Assembly (NCBI RefSeq): GCF_039542345.1
Contig: NZ_BAABHY010000002.1
Span: 1-51,062 of the forward strand
Length of the DNA stretch: 51,062 nt
DNA from: Orbus sasakiae
GTDB lineage: Bacteria; Pseudomonadota; Gammaproteobacteria; Enterobacterales; Orbaceae
Direction of reading: 5' to 3'
Positions 18,300 to 28,348 of the stretch are shown here, piece by piece (the stretch's first letter is position 1; the number at the start of each line of letters is the position of its first letter). Under the pieces are notes generated by a model. It saw only the letters and a program-made list of their open reading frames with translations. It was not told the DNA's origin and searched no databases. The translations under genes and the position numbers were made by a program.

Positions 18300-19082
18300 T
18301 CAAGTGATTTTCATTGTATTGATTCTACAAAACAGCGTCAAGGTATTCGTTAATATCGTGTTAAGAATTTGTGATGGCGGTTCGATTCGCAAAGTGGTTA
18401 GTATTTCAAAGATTTTGGTAATATTTTCTGGTCGATTAGGTTGACCTTGTAAGCCACAAAGTGGCATATCTGGCGCATCAGTCTCTAACACAATAGAAGA
18501 TAAGGGAATACGGCTGATTGCATTACGCGTTTTGTTTGCACGGGGATAACTGATTACCCCTCCTACCCCAATCGAATAGCCTAAACGAATAAATTGCAAT
18601 GCTTCTTCGTAGCTTCCTGAAAAACCATGAATAACGCCTGAATCGGGAAGCTTTACTTGTTTAAGTAACCGATATAACACAGGATGTGTTTTACGAGAAT
18701 GTAAAATGACAGGCAAATGATATTCTTTAGCGAAACCGAGTTGAGCTGATAGCAAATAAATTTGTCGTTCCAGATCAGTATTAACAATATAGCTATCTAG
18801 CCCAACCTCTCCGATTGCCACAATTTTGTTATTATGCTGATCTAACTGAGCTGCTAATAAATCTAAATCATCATTTTTATGGTGATAAATGGGATGTAAA
18901 CCGAGTGCACAATAAATCGGTTGCTGCTGATTTGCTAAGGCCAATACATTATTAAATCTAGCTTGTGAAACAGCCGGAACAATAATACTGTCGATCCCTG
19001 CTTGTTTAAACCGCTTAACACTTGATGCTACGTCATCGATAAAAGGCGGAAAATCAAAGTGACAGTGTGTATCAATGAGCAT
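18300..19082 (-). CDS. yjjV: TatD-family metal-dependent hydrolase, YjjV type
   Basis: TIM-barrel metal-dependent hydrolase of the TatD DNase family. The 260-residue protein has the metal-binding DTHCHFD (His6, His8), GEVGLD, LHSRKTHP and ETDAPDMP motifs in the usual order. Its start overlaps the end of recC by 11 bases, which indicates translational coupling. Both genes may act in DNA metabolism, but the true substrate of YjjV is uncertain. Confidence 0.8.
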   Translation of the reverse strand: MLIDTHCHFDFPPFIDDVASSVKRFKQAGIDSIIVPAVSQARFNNVLALANQQQPIYCALGLHPIYHHKNDDLDLLAAQLDQHNNKIVAIGEVGLDSYIVNTDLERQIYLLSAQLGFAKEYHLPVILHSRKTHPVLYRLLKQVKLPDSGVIHGFSGSYEEALQFIRLGYSIGVGGVISYPRANKTRNAISRIPLSSIVLETDAPDMPLCGLQGQPNRPENITKIFEILTTLRIEPPSQILNTILTNTLTLFCRINTMKIT

Positions 19083-22000
19083 TTTCTGTGTCTCGGTAGG
19101 TTATGATTGGTAATAAATAATCAATCGTTGATTTTATTGCAGCATTCATTAATTCATCTGTTAAATCTGGGTATAACCTTAAATAATAATCATCACATTC
19201 AGCAGTAATGACCATATTACCTTGCCAAGACGTGATAAATTGATGACGAGCTTTTGCTAATACACTAACATCCTCACTAATAAGCCCTGTCTGATAATCA
19301 TAAGCGACCTCTAACCAATGCCAGCAACTTCGTAATGGCATAAATAGCGGTTGGTTAATGCCGTTTAGATACCCATCAACAAGTTGTTCTAACAATGTTT
19401 TCGCGAGTTCTTTAGATACTGGCTTAAATTGCCATTGAGTATTGTCTCGTCCATAAATTCTGTTATGAACATTGGGCGATGGATAAGATAAACAATAAAG
19501 TAAATGTTCAATCCATAACATGATGCCATCTTTAATCGTCAGTTTTGAACTTCGCCATTGTAAAATACCATCACTTTGAATATTTTTTATTCGTCCAATA
19601 ATATGACAATCGCGTACCAGACAATTGACATCCAATACCGAAAAATCACCTTGTTTTTGTGCATGCACAGTCGCAATTAGTGGTTGCATTAATTCGGCCT
19701 GTTCACTAAACAATAGTTGCCCAAAAGCACCGTATGGTAATTGATTACTCCGCAGCATTTTCTTATACAGCTTATTAATCATCACTTCATCTTTAAATGC
19801 TAACGGTAGCAATACATCGATGATCTGATTATTAATACCATAGCGTTCTAAACTGTTAAGGTTAAAATTTTCAGTATTTGGGAGTTGTTCATCAACATAG
19901 TTAATTAAATAGCCTAACCGATATTTAGCGAGTTCTCGAATAGGGTGTATGAAGAAACGTTTCAAATCATCTAAACTAATTATCGCTGTAGATTGCTGGG
20001 CTAATTTAGAAATAAACTCAATAGACAGCCCCTTTTTTTGAGCAGCTGGAAGCCATTCATCTGCATAACTTACAATTTTAGACGTTTTACACGAATAATT
20101 ATGCTGACTAAAAGGGGTTCGACAATGCGTTTCAATTAGATGGTGTTGCAGATGAATGGCACTTTGTTCAGCATCGAGTGATTGATCGCCCTCTAAGATA
20201 TACGTCTGTTTTAAATATTCTAGGAGTTCATCAACCAAAATTGAAGGATAACGTTGATCATTAGTCTGTATATCATAACCAATATAGCTGATATATAGTT
20301 TCTGTTCGGCAGATAATAAAGCCTCTAAAAAAAGATAACGATCATCATTGCGACGGCTTCGATCACCAATGCGTGGATGGCGGTGAATGAGGTCAAAACC
20401 TAATGGTAAAATTGTTCTTGGATATATACCATCGTTCATTCCCAATAAACATACGATTTTAAACGGTACAGATCGCATTGGCATCATCGTGCAAAAATTA
20501 ATTTTACCGATTAAAAAACGATGTGATATTGCATGGCGTTCAAATTTAGATTGTAAAAAATCGCTTAAGACACGGATACTAATATCCGCTTGGTAATGTG
20601 ATAACATGGCTTGTTTAATAATCGATTGCCACTGTTCTTGAATCATTAATAATAGTGGTTCACTGTCAATGTCAAATACAAAAAAAGCAGTTAGTAACTC
20701 ATTACATAAATCTTGCCATCTTGAAACATCGTGATGTTGCTCAAGTATTTCACGCCACTTTGCAATTGTCATAATGAAATCAGACAAATACCCCACCAGC
20801 TCAGCTTCAAGACCCGTTGTGCCATCATATGGCAATACATCTTGCCAACTATCGAGCTCGCTATCCATAATATAACCAAGCAACATTCGATTAAGACCAA
20901 CTAACCAACTATGCGGCTCATCTACACTTGACGCCAAACCGAAACGAATACCCGAATCAACAATCCAACGCTGTAATTGCTTTAAATTATCTTCATTAAG
21001 ATGAAATCGCTTCGCTATGGCAGGGATTTCTAGTAAGTCAAAAATATATTCGATTTCTAGTCTACTCTGAGGCAAGTCCAATAATGAGAAAAACCCTTGA
21101 ATAATAGGGTCAATATAACGAAATTTTTGATCTGAAATTGTATAAGGTAAAAATCGATTTTGCGGTGCATTATCAAAAACTGCTTGAATATATGGGGCAT
21201 AATGATCAATATCAGCCACCATAACAACACAGTCGTTTAATGCAATATTTGGGTTGTTATCTAATATTGATAATAAATAATCATATAAGACTTCTACTTC
21301 ACGTTGTTCACTATGACACGCATGTAAACTAATCGAATCATCATCAAACTTAATAGATTGTTTTTGTTCACTAGAATTAATTATATTCGCATTTGCATTA
21401 GGGGTGACATACTGCATATCTAAAATTGATTGTTGTACGTGACTTAATAATGTTGGCACTTCATAATCAAAAAATGCATCGACATCTTGTTTATGATAGT
21501 GTTGGAGTAATGCTAAATGATCTCGCCCTAGTTTACCCCATGATGCTAATAAAGGGTGGGAATCTTGTAACATCATATTAGCTAATTCCTCATTCGCGAT
21601 ATATTTATTCACAAACGACTGATCGACGATATCCCCCCAATATTGTCGGCATGGATTCATAAACATAAAATGGACATCCATATGCAGACTTAGCGCATTA
21701 AATAATTCCAAATAGAGTGGTGGTAGTGAAACGATACCAAAAATAAAAATACGCTTAGGTAACTGTTTTTTTTGCGCTCTGCTCACTTTTTTTTGATTCA
21801 AAATACTAACAACCGCGCGATGAATTTCAGCTCGATGGGATGATAATGCAGATAAATTTTGACTATATTTAACTAATTGACGCCATAAAATAGCCTGCCA
21901 TTGTTGGTCCTCACCTAGCTCCGTAATATATTCATTTTCTTGCCAAGCTTGAATCCAGTCTGGTCTATAAACTAAATACTGATCAAACAAGTCCGCAATA

Positions 22001-22386
22001 CTACTTGCTAATTGATAGTATTTTTGTTCATTATTATCATCAATATAATGCTTTAATGCTTCAAAACCTGAAGTGTTAATTAAATCAGGCAAAATCACTA
22101 ATAATACCCACACCATAAAATCGGCGCTGAAAGTATTTTCTTTCGGTAATTCTGGATAAAAAATACGATAAATGTCCCATACAAACTGGGTTGGGAATGG
22201 GTAATCAATATTAGCAGAAATGCCCAACTCTTGCGCTAGTTGAATTTGTAGCCACTGCCCCATTCCTTGACTTTGAACTAAAATGACTTCATTTTCAAAC
22301 ACCGACGTGAGCGGTTGGCGCTTGATTAACTGTGCAGTGAGTGATTTTAGTAAATCTAATTGGTTGGAATGGTAAATTGTAAACAT
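19072..22386 (-). CDS. recC: Exodeoxyribonuclease V gamma subunit RecC
   Basis: RecC subunit of the RecBCD helicase-nuclease; it recognises Chi and splits the DNA strands. The 1104-residue protein (E. coli 1122) begins MFTIYHSNQLDLLKSL with VQSQGMGQWLQIQLAQELGI, typical of the RecC N-terminus. The RecC-typical KIVCLLGMNDGIYPR and RHPRIGDRSRRNDDRYLFLEAL segments follow near the middle. recB and recD are not next to it; instead yjjV overlaps its 3' end, so the usual recC-recB-recD arrangement is broken up here. Confidence 0.94.
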   Translation of the reverse strand: MFTIYHSNQLDLLKSLTAQLIKRQPLTSVFENEVILVQSQGMGQWLQIQLAQELGISANIDYPFPTQFVWDIYRIFYPELPKENTFSADFMVWVLLVILPDLINTSGFEALKHYIDDNNEQKYYQLASSIADLFDQYLVYRPDWIQAWQENEYITELGEDQQWQAILWRQLVKYSQNLSALSSHRAEIHRAVVSILNQKKVSRAQKKQLPKRIFIFGIVSLPPLYLELFNALSLHMDVHFMFMNPCRQYWGDIVDQSFVNKYIANEELANMMLQDSHPLLASWGKLGRDHLALLQHYHKQDVDAFFDYEVPTLLSHVQQSILDMQYVTPNANANIINSSEQKQSIKFDDDSISLHACHSEQREVEVLYDYLLSILDNNPNIALNDCVVMVADIDHYAPYIQAVFDNAPQNRFLPYTISDQKFRYIDPIIQGFFSLLDLPQSRLEIEYIFDLLEIPAIAKRFHLNEDNLKQLQRWIVDSGIRFGLASSVDEPHSWLVGLNRMLLGYIMDSELDSWQDVLPYDGTTGLEAELVGYLSDFIMTIAKWREILEQHHDVSRWQDLCNELLTAFFVFDIDSEPLLLMIQEQWQSIIKQAMLSHYQADISIRVLSDFLQSKFERHAISHRFLIGKINFCTMMPMRSVPFKIVCLLGMNDGIYPRTILPLGFDLIHRHPRIGDRSRRNDDRYLFLEALLSAEQKLYISYIGYDIQTNDQRYPSILVDELLEYLKQTYILEGDQSLDAEQSAIHLQHHLIETHCRTPFSQHNYSCKTSKIVSYADEWLPAAQKKGLSIEFISKLAQQSTAIISLDDLKRFFIHPIRELAKYRLGYLINYVDEQLPNTENFNLNSLERYGINNQIIDVLLPLAFKDEVMINKLYKKMLRSNQLPYGAFGQLLFSEQAELMQPLIATVHAQKQGDFSVLDVNCLVRDCHIIGRIKNIQSDGILQWRSSKLTIKDGIMLWIEHLLYCLSYPSPNVHNRIYGRDNTQWQFKPVSKELAKTLLEQLVDGYLNGINQPLFMPLRSCWHWLEVAYDYQTGLISEDVSVLAKARHQFITSWQGNMVITAECDDYYLRLYPDLTDELMNAAIKSTIDYLLPIITYRDTENAH

Positions 22387-22585
22387 AAAAAACCATTTAA
22401 AATAAAATTAATTAAATTATAGAGGATTAATATTGAATTGCCTATTAGAGATCGTAAAACAATATGCTGTAGATGATAAAACAAGAATTTAAAATGAAGT
22501 TAAGCCTGTGAAATCACAAATAAAAAGAATTCACTATTGGCTTTCCATAGAGCAGAAAGCCAATAACATATCTTATATCAATAAA

Positions 22586-24791
22586 TTAAAAATCAATATT
22601 TGCAGATAACCATAAGCGGCGACCTTCTAACACGGAACCAATACCACTGTTATCGTTACTAGCATAATAGCTGGCATAGCCACTTGCAGTAATAGGATTA
22701 CCTTTTTTATCTTTCGTTAGGTAGAAATAATTTTTTCCTTTAGTAAAATCTTTATCAAGTAAATTATAAATCGTCGCAGATAAGGTTATTTGCTTATTTA
22801 TTTTATAACGACCACTTAAATTCAACAAAGTATACGCATGTAGATCACCTAATGTATCATACTGTGATTGCTGTGCTGGGCTTAAATTCTCATACTTAGA
22901 ATTAAACCGATCAGCTTTGCCTCGATATAAGACTTCAAACCATGTGGAAAACTCTTGATTAATATGCCAATCAAGTTTAGCACTCGCGACATGTTTAGGA
23001 GTATAAGTTAATGATTTACCTTGGTTATCACCACTCTTTTGCTCACTATTTGTATAAGTATATTTTATATTTAATGCTAATTGTGGTAAAAATTGATATT
23101 TTCCACCAATTTCTAAACCATATATGTCGACTTTATCAATATTAATTTGCCTAGAGAATTTTGTTTGTACATCTTCCCCACTATTGATTGTTCCTGGTAC
23201 CGTAATACAATTTGAAGTTTGATTAACTGCGCAGTTATCAATATCATCTCCTTGAGCAATTTTATCTTTAAATCGATTATAAAATGCAGTGATATTGAAA
23301 TTAATGTTTTCGTTGTTATCATAAAGAAAACCTAATTCATAATTAGTACTTTTTTCAGGTGTTAAATCCGGGTTACCGATAGTTAACCATTTACCTTGAT
23401 AAGTAACACCATTGATACCATCATGTAAATCAGCTAAAGTAGGAGCTTTATAACCTTTACTAATCCCCCCTTTAATCGTAATTTGATTTGTTGTATTCCA
23501 AACTAAATAGGCTCTTGGGCTATAGTGGCTACCAAATGCTTCATGATGATCATATCGCATTCCACCAGTTAATGCTAAGGAATCAGTAATCATCCACTCA
23601 TCCTCAATAAAAGTAGCATAGGTAGTTTGTTTAAATTTTTCGCCATTTTTGCCTTTTGTGATAATGCCATCTTCCATTTTTGCATCCCACCATTGCCCAC
23701 CTATTGTAAGTTGATGAACATCAGCAATAGATGATACAAATTTAGTATCAAAAATAATGTTATCAGCCTTTAACGTTCTATCACTCCCAGCATAATTAAC
23801 AGCCTCAGGTAAAACTCGCCCTTTATTTTCAGTTTGCTTATACATAAGACTCGATTCCCAAGTCCCTAAATCAAAAATTCCAGTATAACCAATAGCGATT
23901 TGATCACGATTAAAGTGCAGAGTATCACGATATCCTCGTGATTCCAATTGTGCCTAATTGTGCTTCTGAGTTATCAAATGTTTGACGAGCGGTTTCCATA
24001 TCTAACCAAAAATCATGCTGATTTGAAGGTGAATAATTAATTCGCCCGCCAAGATTATAAATTGTTGCTTCCACTGGATTGTTATATCGTTTATTTAAAA
24101 TGGTTCCATCATCAGCCGTTCTCAAAGATTCATCTCGTTTATATAAACTACCTCGTAAAGCTAAGCCAACTTTATCCTCAATCAATGGCCCACTAGTATA
24201 TAAACTGATGTTACGTTTATCACCGGCTTTATTATCTTTCATTAAGGTATAGTCAAATTTTGCAGAACCAGACCACTCATTACTCACTTTTTTAGTAATG
24301 ATGTTGATAACACCACCCATCGCATCAGATCCATAAAGGGTAGACATCGGTCCTTTTATTACCTCAATGCGTTCAATTGCCGAAATGGGTGGAATAAAAT
24401 TGGTTTGCATCGAACCAAAACCATTCGGCGTGATATCACTGCTATCATTTTGACGACGGCCATCAATCAAAACTAAAGTATATTCACTTGGCATACCACG
24501 AATGCTAATGTCCATTCCTCCCGTTTTACCGGTAGACGCACGGACATCAACGCCTTCAACATTTTCCAATGCTTCAGCTAAATCATTAACTTGCTTATCT
24601 TCCAGCTGCTCTTTGGTTATCACGGAAATAGTGGCGGGTGCATTTTTCAGTTGTTGCTCAAATCCTGAGGCAGTAACAACAATTGTATCGGTGCCAGAAT
24701 GAGTATTAGCCATTAAAAATGACGAGAATGAAAGTATCAAGGTGGATTTTATTGTATATGCGATTAGCTTAAGTTTTGTCCGCTTTGCCAT
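22586..24791 (-). pseudogene. Frameshifted TonB-dependent siderophore receptor (CirA-like)
   Basis: Outer-membrane ferric-siderophore receptor split into two frames: 24791-23925 (signal peptide, TonB box DTIVVTA, plug with IERIEVIKGPMSTLYGSDAM) and 23947-22586 (beta-barrel ending in phenylalanine). The break is a tandem 10-base duplication, plus-strand CCAATTGTGC at 23944-23953 and CTAATTGTGC at 23954-23963. Removing one copy joins EAQL to ESRGYRD and restores a 731-residue protein. The two frames are otherwise intact, so the lesion is recent, reversible by slippage, or an assembly error. Fur boxes and a promoter lie upstream. Its closest visible relative is the intact receptor next door. Confidence 0.86.
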
Positions 24792-24814
24792 GTTTTTAAC
24801 CCTATAATTAATAA

Positions 24815-24883
24815 TGATAATTATTTACAAAATAAGGACAGAGAAATTACAATAATTGAGAATAATTATCAATATCTTTTCGA
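24815..24883 (-). promoter_or_regulatory. Fur-controlled promoter of the broken receptor
   Basis: On the minus strand, -35 TTGATA (24867-24872), 17-base spacer and -10 TAATTT (24844-24849). A Fur box overlaps the -35 (24857-24871, TGATAATTATTCTCA, 14 of 15 to TGATAATNATTATCA) and a second lies downstream (24815-24829, 13 of 15). The 40 bases 24844-24883 are repeated exactly before the next receptor gene. Confidence 0.82.
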
Positions 24884-25018
24884 TTTTATCTATTTATTGG
24901 TAATTAAATTTAATCGTGAAAAACCATCAAAATTCTTTGATGGCTAATCTAAGGTGAAAATAATCGGCTGAAAAAAAGATAGATAAAGTAAAATTAATCC
25001 TTCACTTATCGAATAACA

Positions 25019-26992
25019 TTAAAAGTTAATTTCAGTACCTAACCAATAGCGTCTGCCGTCTAAGGTCTTACCAAAATCAGCATCTTCAACTTTTTTATCA
25101 AACAGATTATAGATACCTACATAAACTTTGGCTTGTTTATTAACGGCAAAAGATGCACCTATATCCCAGAATGTATACCCTGGATATTTTGCAGCTTTGT
25201 TTTTGCTATTAATATAGGGTTCTTGTCCATAATAAGCTACTTTAGCCCATAGATCCCATTGCTCATCAGGCATCCAATCCAACTGCGTATTCAATTTTTG
25301 ACGTGGTGTACGATTTAAAGCATGGCCTTTATTTGCACCTGATTTTTGTTCTGTTTTCGTCCAAGTATAATTTGAACTCAGCAAAAAGTGATTAAATAAT
25401 GGAGCTTTTAACGATAATTCTAAACCATACAAATCAGCTTTATCCACATTGACACTACTTTTTGTAAAATCAAACCCAGATACCCCATTTATTGAACATT
25501 TCGTGTTAGTCGGTCGGCCATCACAGATGTAATATGATTGAATTTTATTTTTAAACTTAGTATAAAAAATCGTTGCAGTTGCTAGTAAACCCTCTTGGTT
25601 ATCATAGTTTAAACCTATGTCAATGGTTTTAGATTTTTCAGGTTTTAAATTAGGATTTCCAACAATGACGCCATTATAATTTGATCCACCCGTTCCTTGC
25701 CCCCAATCAGCAACCGCAGTTCTTAGTGATGGCGTCGTATAGCCCGTTGTATAACCACCTTTTAAGGTGTAGTTGTCATTGATATTCCAAACTGCATAAA
25801 TTTTTGGATTCCATTGGCTACCGTAGTTTTCATCTTTGTTAAAACGTAAGCCAGTTGTAATAGCAAACTGATGATGTAATCGAATTTCATCTTCCATAAA
25901 AAGTGAGTAGTTCCAGCGATCTATGCTTGTTACGCTGCTTTTTAATTTATTATTATTGTCGCTTAGCTCTTGATAAGAATAGTTTCCACCGACGGTTAGC
26001 ATATTATTGGCTAAAGGAATTAAAAATTGAGTATCAACGTTACTATTTTTAATACGCATTTCACGTTCAACGTTATTATTATCTTCATGAGTAACAAATG
26101 TTGTCGAGGAAAAACTATCCCAACGTCCAGTATGAGATAACGCAAATGCATTGCGGCGATCGTCTCTCATGTAATCGGTTTTTCTTGTAACCGAACGGCT
26201 ATTGCCTCGTATTGCAGAACTAGTCTGCTTTGAGTGTCCAAAATCTAATTCAAATGTCTGTTTCTCTGTTGCATTTAAGGTGATTTTTCCATTTAAACTA
26301 TTTAATTTTTGTCCTGCATGCCCGTTTAAATACTTGTCTTCACTGCGGTCAGAATATTGTCCATACAGTTGAATACCAAGCACCTCTGTGATTAATGGAC
26401 CGGTTACAGCAAACGAGCTATTGTAATAATTTTTTGCTTTTGAATTGTCAGGTACTGTCGCCTCTAAGCGTATCCCCCCCGTCCAATTATCAGTCACTTT
26501 TTTAGTGATAACATTGACAACACCACCCATTGCATCAGAACCATATAAAGATGACATTGGGCCGCGAATCACTTCGATTCGTTCAATAACAGATAATGGT
26601 GGTAGCCATCCTTGTTCAAAACCTGGACCATCACTATTTGGTCTCGTTTCCCGGGTATTGATTTTTTTTCCATCAACCAAAATTAATGTGTACTTACCAT
26701 CCATTCCTCGAATACTAATATCAGTTGCATCACCACTCCCCGTTATATTGACACCGGGGAGATCTTTTATCGCATCAGTAATATCTCGATAAGGTTTTGT
26801 ACTGATTTCTTCTTTCGTGATAACTGATATTGTTGCCGGTGCATCTTTAATTTGCTGCTCAAAACCTGAAGCAGTGATGACCATCGTATCCATATTTGAG
26901 CTATTTTCAGCGATTGCAAATGATGATACAGAAATTAACAAACTTGTTTTAACTGCATATGAAATCCTTTTCACATTGATTATTTTTCTCAT
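25019..26992 (-). CDS. TonB-dependent catecholate-siderophore receptor (CirA-like)
   Basis: Outer-membrane receptor taking up ferric siderophores with TonB energy. From the preferred ATG the protein has 657 residues: signal peptide (to about residue 27), TonB box MDTMVITASG, plug domain with IERIEVIRGPMSSLYGSDAMGGV-type core, and a barrel ending RRYWLGTEINF with terminal phenylalanine. The frame is open from a TTG at 27010, but GAGGGA six bases or so before the ATG at 26992 fixes the start. The plug resembles CirA and is paralogous to the broken receptor beside it. The exact siderophore is not deducible. Confidence 0.9.
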   Translation of the reverse strand: MRKIINVKRISYAVKTSLLISVSSFAIAENSSNMDTMVITASGFEQQIKDAPATISVITKEEISTKPYRDITDAIKDLPGVNITGSGDATDISIRGMDGKYTLILVDGKKINTRETRPNSDGPGFEQGWLPPLSVIERIEVIRGPMSSLYGSDAMGGVVNVITKKVTDNWTGGIRLEATVPDNSKAKNYYNSSFAVTGPLITEVLGIQLYGQYSDRSEDKYLNGHAGQKLNSLNGKITLNATEKQTFELDFGHSKQTSSAIRGNSRSVTRKTDYMRDDRRNAFALSHTGRWDSFSSTTFVTHEDNNNVEREMRIKNSNVDTQFLIPLANNMLTVGGNYSYQELSDNNNKLKSSVTSIDRWNYSLFMEDEIRLHHQFAITTGLRFNKDENYGSQWNPKIYAVWNINDNYTLKGGYTTGYTTPSLRTAVADWGQGTGGSNYNGVIVGNPNLKPEKSKTIDIGLNYDNQEGLLATATIFYTKFKNKIQSYYICDGRPTNTKCSINGVSGFDFTKSSVNVDKADLYGLELSLKAPLFNHFLLSSNYTWTKTEQKSGANKGHALNRTPRQKLNTQLDWMPDEQWDLWAKVAYYGQEPYINSKNKAAKYPGYTFWDIGASFAVNKQAKVYVGIYNLFDKKVEDADFGKTLDGRRYWLGTEINF

Positions 26993-27007
26993 TTTTTGTC
27001 CCTCAAT

Positions 27008-27082
27008 CAATAATAATTATCATTTACATAAGTAAGACGCAAAAATTACAATAATTGAGAATAATTATCAATATCTTTTCGA
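27008..27082 (-). promoter_or_regulatory. Fur-controlled promoter of the intact receptor
   Basis: Same plan as the other receptor: on the minus strand -35 TTGATA (27066-27071), 17 bases, -10 TAATTT (27043-27048). A Fur box lies over the -35 (27056-27070, 14 of 15) and a second downstream (27008-27022, 13 of 15). The sequence 27043-27082 is an exact 40-base copy of 24844-24883. Confidence 0.82.
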
Positions 27083-27097
27083 AAAATTATTTATCGC

Positions 27098-27134
27098 TAG
27101 ACAATAACTACTCTTTAAATGATAATAATTATCA
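27098..27134 (+). promoter_or_regulatory. Promoter and perfect Fur box of the siderophore-binding protein gene
   Basis: The plus-strand sequence TGATAATAATTATCA (27120-27134) matches the 7-1-7 Fur consensus at every position and lies in a 21-base perfect palindrome (27117-27137). It overlaps a possible -10 (GATAAT, 27121-27126) placed 17 bases from TAGACA (27098-27103). Confidence 0.88.
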
Positions 27135-27158
27135 TTTTTATTAAAAGGGAATAGCATA

Positions 27159-28076
27159 ATGAAGAAAAAGCTTATCTTAAGCAGTCTTGCTGCAATTATT
27201 TTAGGTATCACCGGTTGTCAATCAAATAACACGATTAAAGTAACTGAAAATAATCAAACAATTGTAATTCCCAAATCACCGCAAAAAATTGTTGTCATGA
27301 ATTATGGGGCGCTTGATACCTTAGATGCGCTAGGTAAAGGCATGCTCGTTGTCGGTACCTCTTTACCGGCAATTCCTCAATATTTACAGCAATATAAAAA
27401 TGGTAACGTTATTGATACAGGCAGAATGAAGGAACCTAATTTTGATGTTATTAAACAAATTGCGCCAGATTTAATTATCATTGATAGACGGCAAGCCGGT
27501 CAAACTGATGAACTATCGAAAATTGCCCCGGTCGTTAACTTAGATGTTGATGCAACTAATTACCTTGAATCAACCAAAAATCACATCCTTTTATTAGGCA
27601 AAATCACGGGTACGGATTCATTAGCTGAGAATTATATCGCCTCATTAGACAGCAAAATCACTCATGCACAAAAAATAGCGCAAAATAGTCATAAAAAAGC
27701 ACTTGTTGCAATCCACAATGATGGAAAAGTGTTTTTAACCAATAATGGAGCAAGACCGACGTTAATTCATGATGTATTACAAGTCAAACGTGCGGTTCCA
27801 GTCACTGAGCAAGTGATTAATCCAACTGAAAAACAACAGCCGACATTGATTGACAACCACTATATTGCAACCAATAAACCAGACATAATCTATCTGGTTG
27901 ATCGGAGCAAAGCCATTGGCAATAAAGCGATCGAAAAAGATTTTTTCAATAAAAACACATTGACAAAATCGGGCACTAAAATCATTTATTTAACAGCTGA
28001 TATCTGGTATTTATCCGGTGGCGGAGCTGAAAGTCTGGACCGTCAAATTGATGAAGTGGTTAGTGGGTTAAAATAA
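27159..28076 (+). CDS. Siderophore ABC transporter substrate-binding lipoprotein
   Basis: Periplasm-facing lipoprotein that delivers ferric siderophore to an inner-membrane ABC importer. The 305-residue product has a lipoprotein signal ending GITGC (Cys20), then the two-lobed periplasmic binding fold with PQKIVVMNYGALDTLDALG and NFDVIKQIAPDLIIIDRRQ; it is closest in feel to the CeuE/FatB/VctP group. It is divergent from the intact receptor and follows a perfect Fur box. No permease or ATPase genes are adjacent, so it must work with an importer encoded elsewhere. The start ATG follows AAAAGGGAATAGCATA. Confidence 0.87.
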   Translation: MKKKLILSSLAAIILGITGCQSNNTIKVTENNQTIVIPKSPQKIVVMNYGALDTLDALGKGMLVVGTSLPAIPQYLQQYKNGNVIDTGRMKEPNFDVIKQIAPDLIIIDRRQAGQTDELSKIAPVVNLDVDATNYLESTKNHILLLGKITGTDSLAENYIASLDSKITHAQKIAQNSHKKALVAIHNDGKVFLTNNGARPTLIHDVLQVKRAVPVTEQVINPTEKQQPTLIDNHYIATNKPDIIYLVDRSKAIGNKAIEKDFFNKNTLTKSGTKIIYLTADIWYLSGGGAESLDRQIDEVVSGLK

Positions 28077-28094
28077 TATTGTACTTATTATAAT

Positions 28095-28118
28095 AAAAGC
28101 CCTTATCCAGGGCTTTTT
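28095..28118 (+). terminator. Terminator after siderophore-binding protein gene
   Basis: Nine-base perfect stem (AAAAGCCCT / AGGGCTTTT) with a 5-base loop, followed by T residues, 18 bases after the stop codon. Confidence 0.9.
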
Positions 28119-28174
28119 GTTTTAGGTAATTCATTACACATGAAGGATAAATATAAACTTCCTGAGAATATTGA

Positions 28175-28348
28175 TTATAAATATGAATAAAATGAGTCTG
28201 GATGTATATTATCTCTTATTTTATTCCACTTAAGAATAATTTCCATTAACCCCCTAATAGGAATAAGATCGTAAAAGAAATCTTCTTCCATAATACAATT
28301 ACATGAACATTTAAGACATTTATTTAGCGCCTCTAGTAGGCCGAGCAT
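28175..28348 (-). CDS. Small hypothetical protein, possible immunity remnant
   Basis: A 57-residue frame that begins inside the last codons of the toxin remnant (28320-28871) and continues past its stop. It has a cysteine-rich start (CLKCSCNC) and a conserved-looking polar body (MEEDFFYDLIP, LMEIILKWNKIRDNIHPDS). The toxin/immunity overlap and same strand are typical of CDI modules, so an immunity gene or its fragment is plausible. It is shorter than usual for an immunity protein and no ribosome binding site is clear. I do not recognise the family. Confidence 0.4.
   Translation of the reverse strand: MLGLLEALNKCLKCSCNCIMEEDFFYDLIPIRGLMEIILKWNKIRDNIHPDSFYSYL

Noticed and set aside
18240..18300. 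AT-rich inverted repeat after yjjV as a terminator
   Set aside because: The arms pair imperfectly and no T run follows on the minus strand.
22586..24791. Two separate genes for plug and barrel of a receptor
   Set aside because: The 10-base duplication at the junction and the lack of a proper start for the second frame (only TTG) show a single broken gene.
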